A stretch of 5,447 nt of DNA from Nocardioides sp. (GTDB taxonomy: Bacteria; Actinomycetota; Actinomycetes; Propionibacteriales; Nocardioidaceae): positions 1-5,447 of the forward strand of contig JAHEXO010000189.1 of NCBI GenBank assembly GCA_023252065.1, in the 5' to 3' direction. The translations under genes were made by a program, and so were the position numbers. The notes under the pieces are model-generated. The model did not search any database and was not told where the DNA came from. It saw nothing but the letters and a program-made list of their open reading frames with translations. Of this stretch, positions 1 to 5,029 are shown one piece after another; position 1 is the first letter of the stretch, and every line of letters starts with the position of its first letter.

Positions 1-2
1 GG

Positions 3-842
3 ATCCCACTCGACAGCTACCAGCGCACCTACCTGACCGGCCCCGGCGACGTGCTGAACCCCGCGACGGGCAAGACCAGCCACGAGCAGGTCAAGATCAC
101 CAACATCACCCAGGTCGACGACAAGCTGTCGACCAGCAAGGTGGTCGTCTTCGTGACCTCCACGTGCGTCAACCACGACATCGGCAACCCGGCCGACTGC
201 CTGAAGAAGAGCGACCCGCGGATGATCTCGGTGACCAAGCTCAACTACGCCTCCGACCGGCACACCGCGATGGCGATCGACGACCCGAAGTACGTCACCA
301 ACGACCCGCCGGTGCAGGGACTGACCAACAAGTGGCCGTTCTACCCCAAGAACATCAGCTATCCCGTCTGGGACGACACCAGCAAGCAGGCCACGCTGGC
401 CGAGTACGTCGGCGACACGGTCGTGCAGGGCCTGAAGTGCAAGCAATACCACCAGGTGATCACCGGCGCCACGATCGACCTCGGCAACAACATCCTGGCT
501 GACTACTCCCTCGACGAGACGTACACGATCGACGCCGTCACCGGGAAGATCATCAACCAGCAGCTCCGCGACAAGCGCACCCTCAAGGACGGCGGCGCCA
601 CCGCGCTCGACCTGACCGTGGCGTACACGCCGCAGACCATCTCGGACAACGTCGACTACGCCAAGTCCTCCGGCAAGCAGCTGAACCTGATCACCAAGGT
701 CGTCCCGGTCGCCGGCCTCGTCGCCGGCCTGGTGTGCCTCGCGATCGGCATCCCGCTGCTCGTGGTGGCCATGCGGAGCAACCGCCGCAGCCGGACGGAG
801 GCCGACAGCTCGACCGACGCCCCCTCGGGCGCCGGCGTCTGA
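3..842 (+). CDS. DUF3068 / PorA-family membrane protein, 5' truncated by the window edge
   Basis: The frame is open from base 3 to TGA at 840-842 (279 visible residues). A GTG at 51 is only an internal codon, because the upstream in-frame residues (IPLDSYQRTYLTGPGD) look like the family's extracytoplasmic domain, so the true start lies outside the window. Visible residues 1 to about 230 form a soluble, beta-rich, Asp/Thr/Tyr-rich region with the aromatic segment NKWPFYPKNISYPVWD. Cysteines C55 and C66 could form a disulfide, and C146 is a third. One strong membrane helix spans residues 233-257 (bases 699-773), followed by a basic cytoplasmic stop-transfer (RSNRRSR) and a polar tail of about 20 residues. 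Known family members usually also have an N-terminal helix, with the main domain outside the membrane. Their function is unknown; 'PorA' is a family label and not evidence of pore activity. The gene ends tail-to-tail with the methyltransferase gene. Family assignment rests on remembered motifs and topology. Confidence 0.82.
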   Translation: MPLDSYQRTYLTGPGDVLNPATGKTSHEQVKITNITQVDDKLSTSKVVVFVTSTCVNHDIGNPADCLKKSDPRMISVTKLNYASDRHTAMAIDDPKYVTNDPPVQGLTNKWPFYPKNISYPVWDDTSKQATLAEYVGDTVVQGLKCKQYHQVITGATIDLGNNILADYSLDETYTIDAVTGKIINQQLRDKRTLKDGGATALDLTVAYTPQTISDNVDYAKSSGKQLNLITKVVPVAGLVAGLVCLAIGIPLLVVAMRSNRRSRTEADSSTDAPSGAGV

Positions 843-858
843 CTTCCGCGGGTCCGGC
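831..858. terminator. Weak inverted repeat in the convergent gap
   Basis: GCCGG (831-835) pairs with CCGGC (854-858) around an 18-base loop, covering the DUF3068 stop codon and the whole 16-base gap before the methyltransferase stop. There is no T-run on either strand. It lies where a two-way terminator would be expected, but five pairs with a long loop is close to chance in DNA this GC-rich. Confidence 0.15.
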
Positions 859-1671
859 TCAGGCGAGGTCGGCGGCGAAGATCGCCGTGCCGGGCGTCAG
901 GCGGCCGCGGACCCGCGACCAGCCGCCCCAGACGCGCTCGTGTCCCTCGGGCCACTCCGGCTCGAGCAGCGCCACGATCCGGAACCGCGGGGCGAGCAGC
1001 GCGACCCAGTCCCCGAGTGTGCGGTGGTGCTCGACGTAGGCGACCCGCCCGGACTCGTCGTCGATCTCGACGTACGGCGTCCGGTCCCAGTACGACGCGG
1101 TGGCCGTGAGTCCCGCCTCCGACGGGTCGTCGGGGAAGCTCCACCGGGTCGGGTGGGTGACCGAGAAGGCGAACCGGCCAGCCGGACGCAGCACGCGCGC
1201 CACCTCGGCCAGGCAGTGCTCGAGGTCGGCCACGAACTGCAGGGCACCGAACGAGCAGAACACGACGTCGAAGGCGTCGTCCGCGTAGGGGATCTCGGTC
1301 GCGGTGGCGAGGACCGACGGCACGGGGATCCCGGACTCGTCGTCGATCCGGCGCGAGTGCTGGAGCTGCCGCATCGAGAGGTCGAGGCCGTAGGACCGCC
1401 CACCGCGTACCCGGACCCACCGCGAGCACTGGCCCGCACCGGAGCCGAGCTCGAGCACGTCCTTGCCAGAGACGTCGCCGAGCACCCCGGCGTCCTCCTC
1501 GCGGAGCCCCTCGGGTCCCCACACGAAGCCGGTGTCGCCGAGGAAGTCGCCATGGGTGGCCTGGTACTCGTCGGCGTAGCGGTCCCAGTCCGGACCATTG
1601 GCACGACGCGACTCCGCCTCGGTGACCGCGCGGCGTTCGACCCGGACACGCTGAGGCAGGTGGTCGGTCAC
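859..1671 (-). CDS. Class I SAM-dependent methyltransferase, substrate unknown
   Basis: This 270-residue protein starts at GTG (1671) and stops at TGA (861-859). It has the Rossmann methyltransferase motifs in order: motif I VLELGSGAG (residues 72-80, SAM binding), the acidic end of strand 2 in GLDLS (95-99, D97 expected to bind the ribose), motif II around DAFDVVFCSFGA (132-143), and VLRPAGRFAFS (160-170). This is the UbiE/Methyltransf_11-type fold. The N-terminal part (WDRYADEYQATHGDFLG, 29-45) matches a widespread actinobacterial subgroup that lacks a known substrate. No signal peptide or membrane helix is seen, so it should be cytosolic. It follows the ASST stop codon by 28 bases on the same strand. 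No good Shine-Dalgarno precedes the GTG, but a -10-like hexamer is placed for leaderless expression, which supports this start. GTG at 1626 (residue 16) is an alternative. The enzyme class is secure; the reaction beyond methyl transfer from SAM is not known. Confidence 0.9.
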   Translation of the reverse strand: MTDHLPQRVRVERRAVTEAESRRANGPDWDRYADEYQATHGDFLGDTGFVWGPEGLREEDAGVLGDVSGKDVLELGSGAGQCSRWVRVRGGRSYGLDLSMRQLQHSRRIDDESGIPVPSVLATATEIPYADDAFDVVFCSFGALQFVADLEHCLAEVARVLRPAGRFAFSVTHPTRWSFPDDPSEAGLTATASYWDRTPYVEIDDESGRVAYVEHHRTLGDWVALLAPRFRIVALLEPEWPEGHERVWGGWSRVRGRLTPGTAIFAADLA

Positions 1672-1677
1672 GACCCG

Positions 1678-1703
1678 AGGCTACGGCCCCGGAGGAAGGT
1701 CAA
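1678..1703 (-). promoter_or_regulatory. Putative leaderless promoter of the methyltransferase gene
   Basis: On the - strand, TAGCCT at 1683-1678 fits the actinobacterial -10 pattern TANNNT. It is followed by exactly six bases (CGGGTC) and then the GTG at 1671, so a normal start distance would put transcript base +1 on the G of the start codon. TTGACC at 1703-1698 resembles a -35 and contains the ASST stop TGA, but its 14-base spacer is shorter than the usual 16-19. The lack of a purine-rich ribosome site before the GTG agrees with a leaderless transcript. Confidence 0.4.
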
Positions 1704-3847
1704 CCGACCGTGACCGGCACTGCGGCCGCGTCCGTGACACCGGGCTGGTGAGTCGACGCACAGCGGACGGCGAACGTGCGCATGGTGCCGCGGCTGGCGC
1801 CGGCTGCCGCCCTGATCCGAAGCGTGAGCACTCCACGGGTGTTCGGTTGGAGGGCGGGCGTCCGCCACGAGCCCGCCACCACGCGGGAGGTCACGGAACT
1901 GCCGGCGTACCAGTACGACGCGGCGAGCGCCTTGCTGCCGGCCGTTCCCCGCACGGTGCATCGGTCCGCGCGGTTGCCACGGTTGGTCAGCCGGAACGGC
2001 ACCTGAACCGTCGTGCCTGGAGCGACCTTGCGCGTCGTCGTCTGACCGGTGGGGGAGCCGTAGACACGGGTGCCGAGCCAGCTGCGATCGGTCCGCTGGA
2101 CCGACACGTCGGGGCGGAACACGGGCGGGGGCGGCGCGACGCTGTAGTGCCGGGTGACGGTGGTCGTGTTGCCGTTCCCGTCGGTGGCGGTCACGACCAA
2201 CGAGTGGGCGCCCGGCGTTGAGGTGTCCAGCGCGGTTCCGGGCAGCACGTCGCCGCAGGTCTGCAGGCTCGAGCCACCGGTGTCCGTGCACGCGAACTGG
2301 CTCACGGCGCTCTCGCCGAATGAGTAGGTGGCGTTCTCCGCCGGGCTCGCCACTGTCACCTGGGGGTCGATGGTGTCCGGGGCATCGAACTTGACCGAGC
2401 GGTAGGAGAAGTACGTACGGGCGTCACTGCTGGGGGTCGCGACGAGCTGCCACACGGGGGTGTCGTCCGGCGCCAGCTCCGTGGCGATCGCCTGCGTGGC
2501 CGAGGCCCAGCCGATCAGCACGTTGCCGGTCCCCGGGAGCCGCTGGGCGGATCCCATGAACCATCCGAACCAGCCGCTGGGTGCATACGACCTCACGAGG
2601 GTGGCGGTCCCGGCCTGCCGGTCGAGGTGCCAGACGGCCAGACGTGACTGCGGGCGCTCGTGAAGGGGGCCGGTGGGGTCGGTCGGGTCGACACAGAGGG
2701 CGCCGAACCCGTTGATCGACCCGTTGTCGAACACCATGATGTCGCCGTTGGGAAGCTGGGTCGCGTAGTGCTGTCCACAGGCCCCCTGAGCGGGGTCGTC
2801 GACGTAGGAGAACGAGCTGTCGCGCCCCCCGAGCTTCCAGACGATGTCACCTGGCTGGTAGCCGTCATGGGGAAGCCGGGCGATCTCGATCACCGCCGAC
2901 AGGTTGCGGAAAGAGGCCAGGAAGTCCTCGCCGCCGTTCGTGATCTGCACCGAGTTCACGTGTGCGTAGTCGGCGGTACTCACCACGCTCTCACCGGCCA
3001 GGGCACTGCTGTTCCATTGGAAGACCACGTCTCCGGCAGGGTCGACCTCCTGGATGACGGAGTCGGTCTTGCCGGTCACCTGGTTCGGTTCGTAGGCCAG
3101 CAGCACCATCGAACCGCCGGGCTCGAGGATCGAGTCGTGACTGTCGGTGTTGGTGAGCCCGACCGTCCGGTGCTGGGCGATCGGCTGGAACGAGGAGCTC
3201 ATCTCCACGATGTCGGCACCGGTCCGCCCGGCCGCCGAGGTGGGACGCGCTTCTGTGAAATGGCCGTTCGGCTGTCGCTTGAGGTCGATGCCCCCCGCGT
3301 GGCTGGTGTAGACCCACGTCGGAACGCCGTTGCTGTCGAGCGTGGTGTCGAACTGTGGCCAGCCGTTGTTCGCCCACTGGCTGAGGGTCACACCGACCAG
3401 GCCGGGAGTGATCCCGGGCTCCTTCACGGTGGCCGTCAAGGTCGGGAAGTCCGCCGGGAGGAGGAATACGGAATCGGCCTCGCGGCCTCCCGAGTCGACG
3501 TAGATGACGGAGATCTCCGTCCCGGCGTCAAGTCCGGTGAGGGTGGTCCCTTCCGTCACCGGCACGCCATCGACCAGGACGTAGCCAGCCGGGTCCGACG
3601 TGGTCGCCTGCACGGTGACCGAGGCACCGTGGTTGGTCGTGTTGTCGGTGGCGTCGGACGGGTAGGTGTCCTCTGTCGTGGTCGCCGCGTAGCGGCGGAC
3701 CGACGGGTCGTAGGCGGGATACATGGACACCCCGGTGCCGGAGACCTGCAGGGTATGAGTCGGGCCGGCCTGAGCGACGGCGCTGGGCGCCGCCACGACC
3801 GCCAGCGGGGCGACCACCAGGGCTGCTGCAACAGCGACTCTCAACAT
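1700..3847 (-). CDS. Secreted arylsulfotransferase (ASST)-family protein with added beta-sandwich domains
   Basis: From ATG at 3847 the protein has 715 residues. A Sec signal peptide spans 1 to about 25-27: one Arg, an Ala/Val/Leu core, then SAVAQA with cleavage likely after AVA or AQA; no twin-arginine is seen. Residues 28 to about 140 look like a cadherin-like beta-sandwich (MYPAYDPSVRRYAAT). Residues about 141-490 resemble the ASST beta-propeller, with H237 (HDS), H296 and N298 (HVNS), R314 (SFRNLSAV) and H360 (QHYAT). H296/N298, R314 and H360 appear to match His356/Asn358, Arg374 and catalytic His436 of E. coli ASST. Characterised ASSTs move sulfate from one phenol to another without PAPS; this protein's substrate is unknown. 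An Ig-like domain (about 493-571) and a C-terminal beta domain (about 579-715) follow. The frame also has GTG at 3904, but that start would put a Pro-rich 19-residue leader before the signal peptide. Six mature cysteines pair up within domains. The family call is strong; activity is inferred. Confidence 0.85.
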   Translation of the reverse strand: MLRVAVAAALVVAPLAVVAAPSAVAQAGPTHTLQVSGTGVSMYPAYDPSVRRYAATTTEDTYPSDATDNTTNHGASVTVQATTSDPAGYVLVDGVPVTEGTTLTGLDAGTEISVIYVDSGGREADSVFLLPADFPTLTATVKEPGITPGLVGVTLSQWANNGWPQFDTTLDSNGVPTWVYTSHAGGIDLKRQPNGHFTEARPTSAAGRTGADIVEMSSSFQPIAQHRTVGLTNTDSHDSILEPGGSMVLLAYEPNQVTGKTDSVIQEVDPAGDVVFQWNSSALAGESVVSTADYAHVNSVQITNGGEDFLASFRNLSAVIEIARLPHDGYQPGDIVWKLGGRDSSFSYVDDPAQGACGQHYATQLPNGDIMVFDNGSINGFGALCVDPTDPTGPLHERPQSRLAVWHLDRQAGTATLVRSYAPSGWFGWFMGSAQRLPGTGNVLIGWASATQAIATELAPDDTPVWQLVATPSSDARTYFSYRSVKFDAPDTIDPQVTVASPAENATYSFGESAVSQFACTDTGGSSLQTCGDVLPGTALDTSTPGAHSLVVTATDGNGNTTTVTRHYSVAPPPPVFRPDVSVQRTDRSWLGTRVYGSPTGQTTTRKVAPGTTVQVPFRLTNRGNRADRCTVRGTAGSKALAASYWYAGSSVTSRVVAGSWRTPALQPNTRGVLTLRIRAAAGASRGTMRTFAVRCASTHQPGVTDAAAVPVTVG

Positions 3848-3853
3848 CAGCTG

Positions 3854-3856
3854 TCC
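3854..3856 (-). promoter_or_regulatory. Weak ribosome site for the ASST gene
   Basis: The - strand sequence just before the ATG at 3847 is GGACAGCTG. GGA at 3856-3854 leaves six bases to the start codon. It is a minimal Shine-Dalgarno, and the leader upstream is C-rich rather than purine-rich. It still favours 3847 over the upstream GTG at 3904. Confidence 0.3.
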
Positions 3857-3882
3857 GGGGGGTGGGGGCGCGCGGCAGGGGG
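3857..3882 (+). other. G-run tract between the divergent genes
   Basis: The + strand carries runs of six, five and five G (3857-3862, 3864-3868, 3878-3882). The ASST leader RNA would therefore be C-rich. Only three long runs are present and one loop is nine bases, so this does not meet the usual four-run G-quadruplex pattern. Confidence 0.5.
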
Positions 3883-3891
3883 AGTCTAGAC
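3883..3891 (-). promoter_or_regulatory. Candidate -10 box and GTCTAGAC palindrome upstream of the ASST gene
   Basis: On the - strand TAGACT (3888-3883) fits TANNNT. It would start a transcript near 3876, giving a leader of roughly 28 bases to the ATG at 3847 and leaving out the GTG at 3904. No good -35 is visible 16-19 bases upstream (GGACGG at 17). The hexamer overlaps the perfect palindrome GTCTAGAC (3884-3891), so it could also be a regulator site shared with the divergent phosphotransferase gene. Confidence 0.3.
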
Positions 3892-3895
3892 ACGC

Positions 3896-3901
3896 AGGAG
3901 G
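3896..3901 (+). promoter_or_regulatory. AGGAGG Shine-Dalgarno-like sequence before the phosphotransferase gene
   Basis: AGGAGG is a full match to the 16S rRNA anti-Shine-Dalgarno, but 14 bases separate it from the ATG at 3916, longer than the usual 5-10. It supports a start at or near 3916 and argues against the GTG at 3862, which lies upstream of it. Confidence 0.4.
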
Positions 3902-3915
3902 CACCCCGTCCGTCG

Positions 3916-4857
3916 ATGACCGAGGAGCGTCGGTGTGGCACCGTGAGCCGGGTGGACGCCGCCGATCTCATCCCGCTGGCCGGCGGCTGGTCGGGCCAGA
4001 CCTTCCTGGCCGAGGCCGGCGGTCAGCGGTCGGTGGTCCGGATCTACCCGCCGGGGCTGCGCGACGACGCCGCCCCCGAGATCGACGCCGCCGTGCTTCA
4101 CCTGGTCAGGGGCCTGGTGCCCGTCCCCGAGATCCTGGAGGTACGGCGCGGGGTCGCCGCCGCGGACCGGCCCGGGCTGTTGGTCACCTCGTGGCTACCG
4201 GGGGAGCGCGGCGACCTGGTGCTGTCCGCTCTGGACGACGACGGGCTGTCCCGGCTCGGCCATCAGGTCGGGCGGCTGGTCGGCATCCTCGGCGGCATGC
4301 CGACGCTGCGGCCCGGACCCTTCGTGGACCCGTCCCTCCACGTCGGCGACTTCGGCCTCGCCGACGGTCTGCCCGGTTTCGTGGAGGCGTCCGGGCTGTC
4401 CTGGGACCCCGGGCTCCTGGCCCGGCTGGTCGAGGTGGCGACAAACGCGCAGGCGCTGCTCGACACCACCGGCCGCACCTGCCTCGTGCACAGCGACCTC
4501 AACCCCAAGAACCTGCTGCTGGACCCCGACACCCTCGAGGTGACCGCGGTCCTCGACTGGGAGTTCGCCCACTCGGGCCACCCGTTCACCGACCTCGGCA
4601 ACGTCCTGCGCTTCGACCGGGCACCGGCCTACGCCGAGGCGGTGCTGGCGGGCTACCGCGAGCGGCACGCCGTACCGGCTGCGGAGGCCCTCGCGCTGGC
4701 CCGGGCCGCGGACCTCTGGGCGCTGGTCGACCTCGCCTCCCGGGCCGGCCAGAACCCGGTCGCCGACCGGGCCGACCTGCTCCTCCGGTCGGTGGCCGCG
4801 CAGGGCGACCTGCATGCCGTCCTCGCTGGTTGGACGCCTGACACGCCCCCCGCGTAG
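3916..4857 (+). CDS. Phosphotransferase of the aminoglycoside/choline kinase (APH) family
   Basis: From ATG at 3916 to TAG at 4855-4857 the protein has 313 residues, typical of the family. Residues 21-33 (LAGGWSGQTFLAE) form the nucleotide-binding loop. VVRIY (40-44) is the following strand, with R42 where protein kinases carry Lys. The catalytic loop is LVHSDLNPKNLLLD (190-203), the HxDxxxxN motif with D194 as the expected base and N199 as a metal ligand. VLDWEFA (212-218) supplies the second metal-binding Asp, D214. GHPFTDLGNVLR (221-232) is the helix that usually follows. With these residues intact it should transfer phosphate from ATP to a small molecule in the cytosol. The substrate cannot be read from sequence; resistance should not be assumed, since most family members are not resistance enzymes. 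GTG at 3862 and GTG at 3943 are alternative starts; 3862 would give an unlikely Gly/Arg-rich extension. The gene is divergent from the ASST gene, 68 bases apart, and co-directional with rpsA. Confidence 0.88.
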   Translation: MTEERRCGTVSRVDAADLIPLAGGWSGQTFLAEAGGQRSVVRIYPPGLRDDAAPEIDAAVLHLVRGLVPVPEILEVRRGVAAADRPGLLVTSWLPGERGDLVLSALDDDGLSRLGHQVGRLVGILGGMPTLRPGPFVDPSLHVGDFGLADGLPGFVEASGLSWDPGLLARLVEVATNAQALLDTTGRTCLVHSDLNPKNLLLDPDTLEVTAVLDWEFAHSGHPFTDLGNVLRFDRAPAYAEAVLAGYRERHAVPAAEALALARAADLWALVDLASRAGQNPVADRADLLLRSVAAQGDLHAVLAGWTPDTPPA

Positions 4858-4860
4858 ACT
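4830..4860 (+). promoter_or_regulatory. Candidate rpsA promoter overlapping the end of the phosphotransferase gene
   Basis: TAGACT (4855-4860) is the only TANNNT hexamer I found on the + strand between the phosphotransferase stop and rpsA. TTGGAC (4830-4835) is a possible -35, with a 19-base spacer, slightly long. Transcription would begin near 4867 and give an rpsA leader of about 160 bases. The first three bases of the -10 are the phosphotransferase stop codon TAG. Confidence 0.35.
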
Positions 4861-4867
4861 CGCGGGG
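4848..4867 (+). terminator. Seven-pair GC hairpin over the phosphotransferase stop codon
   Basis: CCCCGCG (4848-4854) and CGCGGGG (4861-4867) are perfect inverted repeats around the six-base loop TAGACT, which includes the stop codon. The stem is strong but no T-run follows, so it is not a classic intrinsic terminator. Actinobacteria are thought to use some terminators lacking a T-run. Since the loop also matches a -10 box, the structure may instead mark a regulator site. Confidence 0.35.
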
Positions 4868-5029
4868 CGCTAGGAGTCTGCCTGCGTCCCGGACGGAGCG
4901 GACACCGGCTCGCTATCTGTTCACCGCGTGACGGCACTCGTCGGGTCGCGGAGATCTCCACGGGGTAGTGACACAGACTTCACGCGTGCACGCCCACCAA
5001 CTCCACCCATCCAAGGAACTCCTTCCCAT
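4858..5029 (+). promoter_or_regulatory. Non-coding leader region upstream of rpsA
   Basis: This 172-base stretch holds no independent gene that I can support. It contains a 10-base palindrome GGAGATCTCC (4950-4959), overlapping 8-base palindromes CACGCGTG (4981-4988) and CGTGCACG (4985-4992), and two near-identical copies of TTCAC(C)GCGTG (4920-4930 and 4979-4988). AGACTC (4856-4861) can also pair with GAGTCT (4874-4879), which would compete with the hairpin at 4848-4867. No known riboswitch was recognised. The rpsA frame is open back to an in-frame TAG at 4871, so upstream stops alone do not fix the rpsA start. Confidence 0.5.
5013..5018 (+). promoter_or_regulatory. Shine-Dalgarno of rpsA
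   Basis: AAGGAA lies 11 bases before the ATG at 5030 and matches the anti-Shine-Dalgarno partially. AAGG (5013-5016) can pair with CCTT (5021-5024) around a four-base loop, which would hide it. Confidence 0.5.

Noticed and set aside
1..6. GGATCC (BamHI site) exactly at the window start, suggesting a clone junction
   Set aside because: The same site also occurs inside the window (near 1325 and 2549), so the fragment is not a complete BamHI digest product. The reading frame runs straight through the first bases, so no junction is visible.
656..1522. Second - strand frame of 288 codons across the convergent gene ends
   Set aside because: Composition is almost only Arg, Gly, Ala and Pro, with no motif. 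It overlaps two supported genes.
940..1713. Long + strand open frame opposite the methyltransferase gene
   Set aside because: It has no recognisable domain, while the opposite strand has all SAM-binding motifs in order. It is a GC-driven shadow.
3857..3882. G-quadruplex in the divergent spacer
   Set aside because: Only three long G-runs and a nine-base loop; it fails the usual four-run pattern.
2660..3889. Long + strand open frame (409 codons) opposite the ASST gene
   Set aside because: Its translation is a Gly/Arg/Val/His-rich string with no family motifs and it lies wholly antisense to a protein with a signal peptide and recognisable motifs. Long antisense frames are expected in high-GC coding DNA.
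3933..4841. Alternative + frame inside the phosphotransferase gene
   Set aside because: It is a Arg/Pro/Gly-rich frame-shifted reading; the true frame carries the HxDxxxxN and DWE motifs.
3916..4857. Aminoglycoside resistance gene
   Set aside because: Catalytic residues fit the APH superfamily, but nothing points to an antibiotic substrate and there is no mobile context. Most chromosomal members are general small-molecule kinases.
4928..5029. In-frame N-terminal extension of S1 from GTG 4928
   Set aside because: The frame is open, but the 34 added residues do not resemble S1 and would bypass AAGGAA and ATG at 5030, where the known S1 N-terminus begins.
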